From NCBI RefSeq assembly GCF_009363075.1, contig NZ_CP045293.1, positions 682,001-746,000 on the forward strand: 64,000 nt of DNA, in the 5' to 3' direction. The notes under the pieces were generated by a model. It made no database searches. It worked only from the letters and a program-made list of their open reading frames with translations, and was not told the DNA's origin. Source of the stretch: Paenibacillus guangzhouensis. GTDB taxonomy: Bacteria; Bacillota; Bacilli; Paenibacillales; Paenibacillaceae. A program made the position numbers and the translations under genes. Within the stretch, counting starts at the first letter, position 1; each line of letters begins with the position of its first letter. This document shows positions 8,355 through 18,971 of the stretch, piece by piece.

Positions 8355-8768
8355 ATGTCTATTTTTAAGCGGAGAGTATTTGTAATGGTTGCCATGATCG
8401 CGGTTGGGGTAATGTTAGGTCTGAATCTCGCTTCATCGGGGATTGAACGAATTCAAGGTCCAGCCGAACTTCAGAATAATCCACCAGCTTGGACGGTTCA
8501 GCAGCCGTTAGATACGACGGCACAGGCAGAGGAGGACGCCGCACAGGAGCGAACCGCTAATAAGAAGGTACACGAGGTTCAGCAGACCGTCGTCAAAGAC
8601 GGTGTTCTGGATGGGGTGCATACCCCTCAGCAGGATGCTACAGCGATGAATAACCGGAAGGAACCCGCAGTAGATCGGTTAGCCAGCACGACGGGAGGCG
8701 TCCTCGAATCCGTGTCGCACAAAGGAATTGAATGGGTCGTATCCTTGTTCAGCTCGATTACCAGTTGA
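8355..8768 (+). CDS. yqxA: YqxA-like membrane protein (DUF3679)
   Basis: 137 residues. An N-terminal membrane segment (about residues 8-26, VFVMVAMIAVGVMLGLNLA) is followed by a polar, probably extracytoplasmic stretch. Function unknown. The call rests on position, because yqxA sits between spoIIP and lepA in Bacillus, and on the N-terminal pattern of a short basic start, a membrane helix and a Gly-Ile-Glu-type continuation. It begins 23 bases after the spoIIP stop, with AGGAGGCG as ribosome site, so it is co-transcribed with spoIIP and likely sporulation-associated. Confidence 0.75.
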   Translation: MSIFKRRVFVMVAMIAVGVMLGLNLASSGIERIQGPAELQNNPPAWTVQQPLDTTAQAEEDAAQERTANKKVHEVQQTVVKDGVLDGVHTPQQDATAMNNRKEPAVDRLASTTGGVLESVSHKGIEWVVSLFSSITS

Positions 8769-8785
8769 GGATTTACCCCCCACCA

Positions 8786-8814
8786 TTGAAGGGTTTTCAC
8801 ACAACTGCTATAAT
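8786..8814 (+). promoter_or_regulatory. Sigma-A promoter of lepA
   Basis: TTGAAG at 8786-8791, a 17-base spacer and a consensus TATAAT at 8809-8814, 42 bases before the lepA start. Confidence 0.8.
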
Positions 8815-8856
8815 GAGTAAATTGAAAACATTTTGGCTGCGTAGTGGGGGTAAGGA

Positions 8857-10671
8857 ATGACGGACATTCGGGCAAGACAAGAGAAAATTAGAAACTTTAG
8901 CATTATCGCACATATCGACCACGGGAAATCAACCCTGGCGGATCGTATCTTGGAATATACAGGCGCGTTAACACAACGCGAAATGCAAGCACAGGTTCTC
9001 GACCAAATGGATCTAGAGCGTGAGCGCGGAATCACCATTAAGCTGCAGGCTGTAAGACTCGCTTACAAAGCAGACGACGGCGAGACGTATATTTTGAACC
9101 TGATCGACACACCGGGGCACGTCGACTTCACGTATGAAGTGTCGCGCAGTTTGGCGGCATGTGAGGGCGCGTTGCTGGTTGTCGATGCGGCGCAAGGGAT
9201 TGAAGCACAGACACTCGCTAACGTGTATCTAGCGCTTGATAATAATCTTGAAATTTTGCCGGTGATTAATAAAATTGACTTACCAAGTGCAGATCCAGAT
9301 CGGGTAAAAGAAGAGATCGAAGAAGTGATCGGCCTTGACGCAAGTGAAGCGGTACATGCTTCTGCAAAGGCTGGTATCGGCATTAAAGAAATTCTGGAGC
9401 AAGTGGTGCAGAAGGTCCCGGCACCAACAGGTGATCCGGATCAACCGCTAAGAGCTTTGATTTTCGATTCACATTATGATGCCTATAAAGGCGTTATCGT
9501 TTATGTTCGGGTGCTCGATGGGGCCATTCGTGCAGGCTCCAAGATCAAGTTCATGGCGACGGACAAGACCTTCGAAGTCATCGAGGTCGGCGCATTTATG
9601 CCTCGGATGGGAATTGTAGATGAGTTATCCGTTGGCGATGTTGGTTTCGTTGTCGCAGGGATTAAGAACGTGAAGGATACACGTGTTGGGGATACTATAA
9701 CCGATGCGAAGAACCCAGCACCAGAACCATTGCCGGGTTACCGCCGAATCAATCCGATGGTCTATTGCGGACTATACCCGATCGAATCGTCAGATTATAC
9801 GGACCTGCGCGAAGCGCTTGAGAAGCTGGAGCTGAACGATGCATCGCTTCGATTTGAGCCTGAGACTTCGAGCGCATTAGGATTTGGATTCCGTTGCGGA
9901 TTCTTGGGACTTCTGCACATGGAGATCATTCAGGAGCGTATTGAGCGTGAATTTAATATTCCACTCATTACAACGGCACCAAGCGTTATCTACCGTGTTA
10001 CTTTGACGAATGGGGAAGTTATCAATATTGATAATCCATCTAATTATCCAGAAGTTGGGCGTATTGACTTCGTTGAAGAGCCATACGTCAAAGCGGCGAT
10101 TATCGTACCGAATGACTATGTAGGTGCGATTATGGAGCTATGTCAGGGTAAACGCGGTGAATTTATTAATATGGAATATCTCGATACAAACCGTGTTACG
10201 ATTACGTATGATATGCCGCTGGCTGAGATCGTCTATGATTTCTTCGATCAACTGAAATCAAGTACGAAAGGGTATGCCTCCTTCGACTATGAAGTTTCTG
10301 GCTACCGTAAATCGAACCTGGTGAAGATGGATATCATGTTGAACGGTGAGCAGGTCGATGCCTTGTCCTTCATCGTACACAAAGACCGAGCTTATAATCG
10401 CGGACGTATCATTTGTGAGAAGTTGCGCGAGTTGATTCCAAGACAGATGTTTGAGGTACCTATTCAAGCTTCTGTAGGAACTAAGATTGTTGCTCGTGAG
10501 ACCGTTAAAGCGATGCGTAAGAACGTCCTTGCAAAATGTTACGGGGGCGATATCTCACGTAAACGGAAATTGCTCGACAAACAAAAAGAAGGTAAGAAAC
10601 GGATGAAGCAAGTCGGCAGCGTTGAAGTGCCGCAGGAAGCGTTCATGGCCGTTCTTCGAATCGACGAATAG
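8857..10671 (+). CDS. lepA: Elongation factor 4 (LepA), ribosome back-translocase GTPase
   Basis: 604 residues, full length. Translational GTPase that acts on stalled or misassembled ribosomes. G-domain motifs are complete: AHIDHGKST (18-26), DTPGH (84-88), NKID (138-141). The rest follows the EF-G-like arrangement, and the LepA-specific C-terminus [20 protein letters not shown] with [17 protein letters not shown] is present. ATG at 8857 with GGGGTAAGGA before it. It has its own sigma-A promoter and ends with a small terminator before hemW. Confidence 0.98.
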   Translation: MTDIRARQEKIRNFSIIAHIDHGKSTLADRILEYTGALTQREMQAQVLDQMDLERERGITIKLQAVRLAYKADDGETYILNLIDTPGHVDFTYEVSRSLAACEGALLVVDAAQGIEAQTLANVYLALDNNLEILPVINKIDLPSADPDRVKEEIEEVIGLDASEAVHASAKAGIGIKEILEQVVQKVPAPTGDPDQPLRALIFDSHYDAYKGVIVYVRVLDGAIRAGSKIKFMATDKTFEVIEVGAFMPRMGIVDELSVGDVGFVVAGIKNVKDTRVGDTITDAKNPAPEPLPGYRRINPMVYCGLYPIESSDYTDLREALEKLELNDASLRFEPETSSALGFGFRCGFLGLLHMEIIQERIEREFNIPLITTAPSVIYRVTLTNGEVINIDNPSNYPEVGRIDFVEEPYVKAAIIVPNDYVGAIMELCQGKRGEFINMEYLDTNRVTITYDMPLAEIVYDFFDQLKSSTKGYASFDYEVSGYRKSNLVKMDIMLNGEQVDALSFIVHKDRAYNRGRIICEKLRELIPRQMFEVPIQASVGTKIVARETVKAMRKNVLAKCYGGDISRKRKLLDKQKEGKKRMKQVGSVEVPQEAFMAVLRIDE

Positions 10672-10682
10672 CGTTAAGGATG

Positions 10683-10709
10683 AAGGGGAGCCTCGTGCTT
10701 CCCTTTTTG
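10683..10709 (+). terminator. Terminator after lepA
   Basis: AAGGGGAGC, a CTCGT-type loop, GCTTCCCTT and a short T-run. The stem has one mismatch and is of moderate strength. Confidence 0.55.
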
Positions 10710-10751
10710 CAAGTTCAAACCAAGTGAGACATGAAAGGAAGGTGAATCAAC

Positions 10752-11930
10752 ATGACGATGATTCCCTCAACAGGGGTGCAGCATGCTGCGCCCAAGGCGC
10801 TATATATCCACATTCCTTTTTGTACGAATAAATGCTTCTATTGTGATTTCAATTCTTACGTGCTCAAAGGCCAGCCGGTTATGGAATACTTAGAGGCGAT
10901 GGAAGCAGAGATGGCGCTTACGACGCAGATGCAGCCGCCCGAAATGATTGAGACCATCTTCGTGGGGGGCGGAACACCGACCGTACTAACGCCCGAGCAG
11001 ATGGACTATTTCCTAGCATCTGTTCATCGCGCTTTTCCACACATGCATCCGAATCTTGAATTCTCTATGGAGGCGAACCCGGGAACGACGGATTTGGAGA
11101 AATTAAAGGTGATGCGAGCAGGCGGTGTGAATCGGATCAGCTTCGGTGTGCAATCGTTTAACAATCATCTTTTATCAGAAATCGGTCGTATTCATAATAC
11201 GGATGATGTCTATCGCAGTATCGAGAACGCGCGTGCGGCAGGATTTGATAATATGTCGATCGATTTGATGTTCGGATTGCCGAACCAGACGCTTGAGATG
11301 CTGGATGACAGTATTACGAAGGCACTTGAGCTGGATCTTCCCCATTATTCGATTTACAGCCTGAAGGTGGAAGAGAATACGTTGTTCCATACGATGTATC
11401 AGAAGAATCAGCTGCCGCTTCCGGATGAGGATGTGGAGCTCGAGATGTATCTGCTCTTAATGAAGCGAATGAAAGAAGCCGGCTACGAGCAATATGAGAT
11501 TAGTAATTTCGCGAAGCCCGGGAAAGCCAGTCGGCACAATATGAAATATTGGCTCAATGAGAGCTACTATGGCATCGGCGCCGGGGCGCATGGGTATGTG
11601 AATCGTCAGCGACACGTGAATATTAAAGGGGTTCAGGCTTATAACGATGCGGCGCGCAAAGGGCTCCCAAGGCTCGATCAGTTCGCAGTCAGCAGCGAGG
11701 AAGCAATGGAAGACTTCATGATGGTGGGTCTTCGTATGATGCAGGGGGTTGCACGTTCACACTTCCGCGAGCAATTCGGTGCGGAGCTGGATGAGGTCTA
11801 TGCACCCCAGTTGAGCAAGCTGCTTCAAGCAGGACTGATCGAAGCGACAGCAGATGGATATAAGCTGAGCGATCGCGGCGTTCTCTTCGGGAATGATGTT
11901 TTCGCCGAATTTATCGACGCCAAATCCTAA
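10752..11930 (+). CDS. hemW: HemW, radical SAM heme chaperone (coproporphyrinogen oxidase-like)
   Basis: 392 residues. The radical SAM cluster motif is C24-x3-C28-x2-C31 (CTNKCFYC) followed by DF rather than the extra Cys of true HemN; that marks the HemW branch, which binds heme and hands it to respiratory targets rather than making protoporphyrinogen. The family's VGGGTPT, SMEANPGT, NRISFGVQSF and SIDLMFGLPNQT segments are all present. ATG at 10752 with GAAAGGAAGGTG before it. The lepA-hemW-hrcA order is as in Bacillus, though two genes are inserted before hrcA here. Confidence 0.94.
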   Translation: MTMIPSTGVQHAAPKALYIHIPFCTNKCFYCDFNSYVLKGQPVMEYLEAMEAEMALTTQMQPPEMIETIFVGGGTPTVLTPEQMDYFLASVHRAFPHMHPNLEFSMEANPGTTDLEKLKVMRAGGVNRISFGVQSFNNHLLSEIGRIHNTDDVYRSIENARAAGFDNMSIDLMFGLPNQTLEMLDDSITKALELDLPHYSIYSLKVEENTLFHTMYQKNQLPLPDEDVELEMYLLLMKRMKEAGYEQYEISNFAKPGKASRHNMKYWLNESYYGIGAGAHGYVNRQRHVNIKGVQAYNDAARKGLPRLDQFAVSSEEAMEDFMMVGLRMMQGVARSHFREQFGAELDEVYAPQLSKLLQAGLIEATADGYKLSDRGVLFGNDVFAEFIDAKS

Positions 11931-11953
11931 GATAAAATATGGCAATTTCCTTC

Positions 11954-11982
11954 TTGCGTATTTATACCTTGTGATGTATATT
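11954..11982 (+). promoter_or_regulatory. Possible sigma-A promoter of the acetyltransferase gene
   Basis: TTGCGT at 11954-11959, 17-base spacer, TATATT at 11977-11982. Five of six -10 bases fit; the -35 is weaker. Confidence 0.5.
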
Positions 11983-12075
11983 TATTCTTATCATGTTAGG
12001 AATATATAAATTCAGGGTACATGAATTGTACTTTCCGATGAATTACATCCGGGATGGCGTAAGGGGGAGAACGCG

Positions 12076-12537
12076 ATGCCTGCGGTTTGCAGAAAAGCGA
12101 CGACAGACGATATAGAGACGTTATATGAATTAATTAAGGGATATGCAGAGAAAGGAATTATGCTGCCGCGTACGCGTGAAATGCTGCTAGATCAGCTGGA
12201 GTGGTTCATCGTTGCCGAGATCGAAGGCGATATTGTGGGTTGCGGGTCCCTCTGCAGGTTAGGTCAGGATCTAGTCGAAATCCGGTCACTCGGGATATCG
12301 GATGGTCACAAAGGCCAAGGCATCGGCTCGAAGATGGTCGACTATCTAGTAGAAGAAGCACGGCAGCTGGAGATTCCGAAAGTCATGGCGCTGACGTATG
12401 AGGCGAAGTTCTTCCAGAAGAACGGATTCGATATCGTGCAGAAAGAAATTTTCCCAGAGAAGGTCTGGAAGGATTGCATCCATTGCAAGAAGCTTCATTG
12501 TTGCGATGAGATTGCTGTGTTAAAAATGTTGGGCTAA
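12076..12537 (+). CDS. GNAT-family acetyltransferase, short ArgA type
   Basis: 153 residues. A single GNAT domain with the acetyl-CoA-binding stretch GISDGHKGQGIGSKMV (motif A) and the FFQKNGF segment near the C-terminus. The Cys-rich end (DCIHCKKLHCCDEIAVLKML) and the VWKDC motif match the short amino-acid N-acetyltransferases often annotated as ArgA-like, which start arginine synthesis from glutamate. No arginine gene is nearby, so the substrate remains open. Ribosome site AAGGGGGAG before the ATG. It stands alone, with its own promoter and a terminator behind it. Confidence 0.78.
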   Translation: MPAVCRKATTDDIETLYELIKGYAEKGIMLPRTREMLLDQLEWFIVAEIEGDIVGCGSLCRLGQDLVEIRSLGISDGHKGQGIGSKMVDYLVEEARQLEIPKVMALTYEAKFFQKNGFDIVQKEIFPEKVWKDCIHCKKLHCCDEIAVLKMLG

Positions 12538-12590
12538 ATATGCCATGGATTGTATGGATATGCATTAAAGAATGAATAAACCAAAAGTTG

Positions 12591-12640
12591 AAGCTCGGTG
12601 ACCGTACCTCCATTTCGGAGCGTGGTTACCGAGCTTTTGT
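12591..12640 (+). terminator. Terminator after the acetyltransferase gene
   Basis: AAGCTCGGTGACC pairs with GGTTACCGAGCTT (one mismatch) around an inner small stem, followed by TTTGTTGT. Confidence 0.75.
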
Positions 12641-12656
12641 TGTGCTTTTGCAACGT

Positions 12657-12686
12657 TTGACAATATTCAACATTTGCACTTAAAAT
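12657..12686 (+). promoter_or_regulatory. Sigma-A promoter of the 12794 membrane protein gene
   Basis: Consensus TTGACA at 12657-12662, an 18-base spacer and TAAAAT at 12681-12686. Confidence 0.65.
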
Positions 12687-12793
12687 ACTACAAGGAAAAT
12701 TGTGGAATTGGTGAAAGGTGTTGGATGAAGTGCGCGTGATAAAGACCACACAGAATACGGGCAATTTGGCCACTTCGAAAGGAGGGGGGTATG

Positions 12794-13570
12794 ATGGAAT
12801 ATTCACCTGAGACATTATCTCCACAAGGCAAGAAGCGCAGCTATTACAAGCGACTTCTATGGATTGGCGTGTCGGTATTGATCGTGCTTGGCATCTTCGG
12901 TAATCTTTCGCACCGCAAACAGGAAGCCGAGCAGCAGGACAAACGTTTTCAGTCTACTATTGTAGAACTGATGGCCGAAATGACGCAAGGGACGACCATT
13001 ACGCCTCGCACATTTACGGAGCAGGAATATGGCAAGTACTATGAAGTATTGAAGGCGTTTCAAACGTTCGCTACAGAGATGTCAGTCGCTATCATGGCGA
13101 ATAATGAATGGATGGAAGAAGCGGTACCGGAAGGATTTTTTACGGAGAAGCTGTTGAAGGATGCGACAGGCTTAGCGGAATACAATGCGCTTGTCGATAT
13201 GTATGACATACGGATGGACGTTTTTTTCACCCTCCGAAATGAGGCTAGGGACAAACTGCTCGCATCTATACAATATGGTTCCGAGCTGTCTAAGCAGGAG
13301 AAGGATGCATTTGTCAAACGATTCATGGCTTCGTATAAACAGGGGGCGAAGAAAACCGAAGAGGGGACGCGTGAATTGATTGCTCACCTCCGTGCTGTCC
13401 ACGCCCTGCTGCTGCAGGCCGAAGGGCATTATGGTATCGAAGAGGGTGAAATTCAATTTGAAGAGCAGTCTATGGTTGATCAATATCAGAAACATATGGA
13501 TCGGATCAATGCAATTTCCGAATCGTTTGAATCGAACTTGAACCAAGCATTGGATCAACTGCCCAAGTAG
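12794..13570 (+). CDS. Membrane-anchored protein of unknown function
   Basis: 258 residues from the second of two adjacent ATGs (12791 and 12794); GGAGGGGGG at 12781 favours 12794 on spacing. A single N-terminal membrane segment (about residues 22-40, LLWIGVSVLIVLGIFGNL) follows a basic start, so most of the protein should lie outside the membrane. The rest is almost entirely helical and rich in Glu, Gln, Met and Ala, without Cys and without a motif I recognise; a coiled-coil or helical-bundle sensor-like domain is possible. It lies between hemW/argA and hrcA, where Bacillus has nothing. It has its own promoter and no clear terminator before the hrcA promoter. Confidence 0.75.
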   Translation: MEYSPETLSPQGKKRSYYKRLLWIGVSVLIVLGIFGNLSHRKQEAEQQDKRFQSTIVELMAEMTQGTTITPRTFTEQEYGKYYEVLKAFQTFATEMSVAIMANNEWMEEAVPEGFFTEKLLKDATGLAEYNALVDMYDIRMDVFFTLRNEARDKLLASIQYGSELSKQEKDAFVKRFMASYKQGAKKTEEGTRELIAHLRAVHALLLQAEGHYGIEEGEIQFEEQSMVDQYQKHMDRINAISESFESNLNQALDQLPK

Positions 13571-13626
13571 TTGGCTTAAAATTAATAAATGGGCGCGGGC
13601 TCGCGCGATAAAGGTACTGAACTGAC

Positions 13627-13656
13627 TTGACAATTATCTTGTCAGTTTGGTATTTT
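13627..13656 (+). promoter_or_regulatory. Sigma-A promoter of the hrcA heat-shock operon
   Basis: TTGACA at 13627-13632, an 18-base spacer, and TATTTT at 13651-13656, twelve bases upstream of the CIRCE operator. A repressor bound at CIRCE would sit at the transcription start. Confidence 0.7.
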
Positions 13657-13667
13657 TGTATTATTGG

Positions 13668-13694
13668 TTAGCACTCAATAGAGAGGAGTGCTAA
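13668..13694 (+). promoter_or_regulatory. CIRCE operator (HrcA-binding site)
   Basis: TTAGCACTC, nine bases, GAGTGCTAA: an exact match to the CIRCE inverted repeat. HrcA, encoded next, binds it and represses the operon when free chaperonin is abundant. It is the only CIRCE I see in this window. Confidence 0.97.
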
Positions 13695-13730
13695 CGAGAG
13701 CGGAATCATCGATAAAGGGGAGGGGTTAGC

Positions 13731-14762
13731 ATGTTAACGGAGCGTCAACGAATGATATTGAATGCCATTGTAGATGATTATATTCGTTCTGCCGAGCCCG
13801 TAGGGTCCCGTAGTATTTCGAAGCGTGGAGAAGTTTCCTACAGTCCTGCGACGATTCGCAATGAAATGTCTGACTTAGAAGAGCTTGGATTTCTCGAACA
13901 GCCGCATACGTCGGCGGGACGGATTCCATCTCACAAGGGTTATCGTTATTATGTTGATCATCTTGTACAGTTTGGCACATTACAGCCGTATGACTTGATG
14001 CAGATGAAGAATTTTTTCGCTGAGAAGCTAACGGCAACCGAGCAAGTGATCCAGCATGCCGCGACGATCCTGGCCAATATGACGAATTATACATCGATTG
14101 TATTAGGGCCTGAAATGTTCAACACGTCGCTCCGGCACTTTCAATTGCTGCCGCTAACGGAGACGACGGCAGTTGCCATTATCGTAACAAATACAGGGCA
14201 TGTAGAGAATAAAACGGTGACATTGCCGGAAGGTGTATCGCCATCCGAATTAGAACAGATGGTTCATGTGCTGAATCACAAATTAGCAGGTGTCCCTCTA
14301 TATAAATTAAAATCACAGCTCTTCAGTGAAGTTGGCGATGAGATGAAGCGCCATGTTAACCAATATGAAGAACTGATGGGCATCGTTGAGAATGTGCTGC
14401 AAGGGGAATCGGAGAATCGTGTCTTCTTGAGCGGTGCGACAAATATGCTGACGCAGCCAGAGTTCAAGGATGTTGATAAAGTGAAGACGATTCTGGATTT
14501 GCTGGATGAGACACCAACGCTTCTGAAGATGATCTCCTCGACGCAGAACCAGAACGGCATTCAGGTACGAATCGGTACTGAAAATAATCACCAAGCGATT
14601 AATAATTGCAGTCTCATCACAGCAACCTATTCGATTGAAGGGCAAGCGGTAGGGACGATTGGAATTCTCGGACCAACGCGAATGGAATATGGGAAAGTGA
14701 TTGGACTATTGGATTTCTTAAGTAAGAATCTAACTCCCGTTCTTGAACGATGGAATAAATAA
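13731..14762 (+). CDS. hrcA: Heat-inducible transcription repressor HrcA
   Basis: 343 residues, normal length. N-terminal winged-helix DNA-binding domain (LTERQRMILNAIVDDYIRSA, PVGSRSISKR, SPATIRNEMSDLEELGFL, SAGRIPSHKGYRYYVD), then the GAF-like dimer domain, ending TRMEYGKVIGLLDFLSKNL. It represses class I heat-shock genes through CIRCE; the operator lies directly in its own leader, so it is autoregulated. In the best-studied systems HrcA activity is maintained by GroEL. Here an archaeal-type chaperonin is the next gene, which raises the question of which chaperonin controls HrcA. Confidence 0.97.
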   Translation: MLTERQRMILNAIVDDYIRSAEPVGSRSISKRGEVSYSPATIRNEMSDLEELGFLEQPHTSAGRIPSHKGYRYYVDHLVQFGTLQPYDLMQMKNFFAEKLTATEQVIQHAATILANMTNYTSIVLGPEMFNTSLRHFQLLPLTETTAVAIIVTNTGHVENKTVTLPEGVSPSELEQMVHVLNHKLAGVPLYKLKSQLFSEVGDEMKRHVNQYEELMGIVENVLQGESENRVFLSGATNMLTQPEFKDVDKVKTILDLLDETPTLLKMISSTQNQNGIQVRIGTENNHQAINNCSLITATYSIEGQAVGTIGILGPTRMEYGKVIGLLDFLSKNLTPVLERWNK

Positions 14763-14807
14763 GTGGCACAACTCGCGTGGGTGCGGGCGAGAGAGGATCT
14801 GTGAAGC

Positions 14808-16322
14808 ATGACGCAAGGCAATTCAAATCTGCTAGAAGGCGATGAACGTCATGCGACGCTCATCAATAATGCGAATGCCATTCGCGCAATATGTTCATCG
14901 GTTGAAGGAACGCTCGGTCCAAAAGGATTGGATGCGATGCTGGTCAGCCCCCAGGGCGACGTCATCATTACGAATGACGGCGTGACGATTCTGGAGAAGA
15001 TGGATGTGACGCATCCTGCAGCGAAACTGCTCATTCAAGTTGCCCGTTCGCAGCAGCGGGTTGTAGGCGATGGTACGACAACGGCGACGGTGCTCGCGGG
15101 GGCGCTTGTGCAGGAAGGTGTCGCACAAGTCCTCCGGGGCGTGCCGGCTTCCAAGGTTGTAACAGGGATGCAGCAAGGGATCGCCTGGGTGAAACAGGCG
15201 ATCGCGCAGCGTGCGATTCGCGTGACAGGGATTGACGATCCATTGCTTCGCCAAACGGCATTCATCGCAGGGCGTGAACAACAGGATATTGTAGACTTGG
15301 TGATGGAAGCGGCTGCCCGTGTCGGGCTAGAGCGATTACTGGATCCAGATTACAGCTTGTCTGAGTCCGTATTTGCACATGAGAAGGCAACGAGTGAAGT
15401 GTGGCATGGACTGCTGCTGAGACAACAACCGATTTATCGGCATGGGGCTGTTGAACGCAGGCATGCGCGGATTCTGGTCCTGCAAGATGCGTTGGAGCCG
15501 GAACAGCTCGATGAGGAGCTTCTCACAACAGAAGCTGGATTCGGCCAATACATGGAGCATCGTGCTCGGTTCATGCAGCAGCTCGAAGGCTTATCCAGAT
15601 TGGATGTTGCTCTGATTGTGCTGGAGCGGGGGATCCATCCGGATGCCGAACAATTCTGTGCGGATCATAATATGATGGTGGTGCAGCGCGTCAGTCGGGA
15701 AGAAATACGGCGGATTTGCAATTCAACCGGAGCTATCCCAATCAAACGTGCTGCATTACATAAGCCGGAGGAGCAGTTGAAGCAGACCCTTGGCTATTCT
15801 GAGTATGTAAGGTATGATGAAAGGCTTGAACGCGTGCGTGTTGCTTGTGAATCAGCTGTCTCGATTATTATCGGCGCGAGTACAGCGGAAGTCGTCGGGG
15901 AACGTGCAAGAATTGCCGCTGACGCCGCTTCTGCGGTACAGACGGCAGTCCGTGGCGGGATTCTTCCTGGCGGCGGAACGACCGAGCTTGCTGTCTCTTA
16001 TGAACTAGAGCGATTCCGGGAATCCTTGAGAGGAATGGAATCCTTCGGAGCTGCCGCGGTGTCTGCAGCACTCCGTAAACCGATGTCGCAGATTATTCAG
16101 AATGCCGGCTTTAATCCGCTTGAGAAGGTCGAACAAGCAAGGGCCGCGCAGCAGGAATGCGGGACAGACGCAATGGGGATCGACTGCGATACAGGGGCAT
16201 TCATTGATTATATTCAGCAAGGCATCATAGATCCGGCAAATGTGAAGATCCATGCGATCCATGCGGCAGGTGAAGTTGCTGCTGCGATTCTAAGAATCCA
16301 TACTGTAATCAAAATGCGATAG
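14808..16322 (+). CDS. Archaeal-type (group II/III, thermosome-like) chaperonin
   Basis: 504 residues. It resembles archaeal thermosome/CCT subunits rather than Gro[33 protein letters not shown] (TNDG at 55-58), [16 protein letters not shown] (GDGTTT at 87-92), [19 protein letters not shown] (383 onward) and a C-terminal [11 protein letters not shown] like the thermosome ILRIDDVI. Asp372 fits the catalytic Asp of chaperonin ATPases, so the ATP site looks intact. The middle of the protein carries a helical-protrusion-like segment (about 235-265), the built-in lid that makes GroES unnecessary in this class. It begins 45 bases after hrcA and ends 24 bases before grpE, so it is part of the CIRCE-controlled operon. 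Such genes are known in some Firmicutes, first characterised in Carboxydothermus; the specific substrates here are unknown. Confidence 0.9.
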   Translation: MTQGNSNLLEGDERHATLINNANAIRAICSSVEGTLGPKGLDAMLVSPQGDVIITNDGVTILEKMDVTHPAAKLLIQVARSQQRVVGDGTTTATVLAGALVQEGVAQVLRGVPASKVVTGMQQGIAWVKQAIAQRAIRVTGIDDPLLRQTAFIAGREQQDIVDLVMEAAARVGLERLLDPDYSLSESVFAHEKATSEVWHGLLLRQQPIYRHGAVERRHARILVLQDALEPEQLDEELLTTEAGFGQYMEHRARFMQQLEGLSRLDVALIVLERGIHPDAEQFCADHNMMVVQRVSREEIRRICNSTGAIPIKRAALHKPEEQLKQTLGYSEYVRYDERLERVRVACESAVSIIIGASTAEVVGERARIAADAASAVQTAVRGGILPGGGTTELAVSYELERFRESLRGMESFGAAAVSAALRKPMSQIIQNAGFNPLEKVEQARAAQQECGTDAMGIDCDTGAFIDYIQQGIIDPANVKIHAIHAAGEVAAAILRIHTVIKMR

Positions 16323-16346
16323 TCTATTTAAGGAGGTGAACGAATC

Positions 16347-16928
16347 GTGGAAGAGAGAGAGAATACGACGGAAGTGAGGGATGAACAGGACATGACTGAT
16401 CATCAAGAACAAGAAACGATGTCATCACATACAGAAGCTGTTGAAGCAGAGCAAGAGACAGTTGAGAACACGGCTGCTGAACAAACCATTGAGCAACTTA
16501 CCGCACTTGCGGAAGAGAACAATAATAGATACTTAAGAGCACAAGCGGATTTCGACAACTTCCGCCGTCGTACGGCGAAGGAGAGAGAAGAGCTTGCGAA
16601 ATACGCATCGCTGAAACTCGTCGAGCAGCTTGTGCCGGTACTGGACAACTTCGAACGCGCCATTCAAGCGAGCGGCGAGAATCAAGACTTCGAATCCTTC
16701 TCGAAGGGCGTGCAAATGATTTTCCGCCAATTGTCCCAAGTATTGGATCAGGAAGGTCTGCAACAGATGAATACTGTAGGCCAGCCGTTCAATCCGGAAT
16801 ACCATCAAGCCATCATGCAGGTGGAATCGGATGAGTATGAGGAAGGCATCGTCGTAGAGGAAGTTCAGAAGGGCTATATGCTCAAAGACAAAGTGCTTCG
16901 CCCTGCGATGGTTAAAGTGAGCATGTAA
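16347..16928 (+). CDS. grpE: GrpE, nucleotide exchange factor of DnaK
   Basis: 193 residues. GTG start at 16347 with a strong AAGGAGGTGA at 16330. An acidic, disordered N-terminus (to about residue 45) leads into the long dimerising helix (ALAEENNNRYLRAQADFDNF, RRRTAKEREELAKYASLKLV) and the C-terminal beta domain (GLQQMNTVGQPFNPEYHQAI, VVEEVQKGYMLKDKVLRPAM). It releases ADP from DnaK. A small hairpin CCGCAT-TTT-ATGCGG (16932-16946) follows in the gap before dnaK and may trim or attenuate the transcript. Confidence 0.97.
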   Translation: MEERENTTEVRDEQDMTDHQEQETMSSHTEAVEAEQETVENTAAEQTIEQLTALAEENNNRYLRAQADFDNFRRRTAKEREELAKYASLKLVEQLVPVLDNFERAIQASGENQDFESFSKGVQMIFRQLSQVLDQEGLQQMNTVGQPFNPEYHQAIMQVESDEYEEGIVVEEVQKGYMLKDKVLRPAMVKVSM

Positions 16929-16993
16929 TATCCGCATTTTATGCGGTTTGATGATTGATAAATGGCAAGTTATTTCCGACAGGAAGAATTTAA

Positions 16994-18845
<1,852 letters not shown>

Positions 18846-18846
<1 letters not shown>

Positions 18847-18920
18847 TCATTCGTGAATGATGAACGTTTCACAATGTGAAACAACAGGTCAAAGAGAGGG
18901 GATTTCCCTCCCTTTGACTT
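18846..18920 (+). terminator. Three consecutive inverted repeats after dnaK
   Basis: ATCATTC-GT-GAATGAT (18846-18861), GTTTCACA-A-TGTGAAAC (18866-18882) and a hairpin GTCAAAG/CTTTGAC with GAGGG/CCCTC inside (18888-18918), followed by a T-rich stretch. The third is terminator-like, the second operator-like. Together they probably reduce read-through from dnaK into dnaJ or stabilise the dnaK mRNA 3' end. Confidence 0.55.
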
Positions 18921-18971
18921 TCCTTTTGTTGTCGAACACAGTACAATGTATACCAGCATGGGGGTGGAATA

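Noticed and set aside
13590-13604. GCGCGGGCTCGCGC as terminator of the gene at 12794
   Set aside because: Short stem, no T-run, too close to the hrcA promoter to be convincing.
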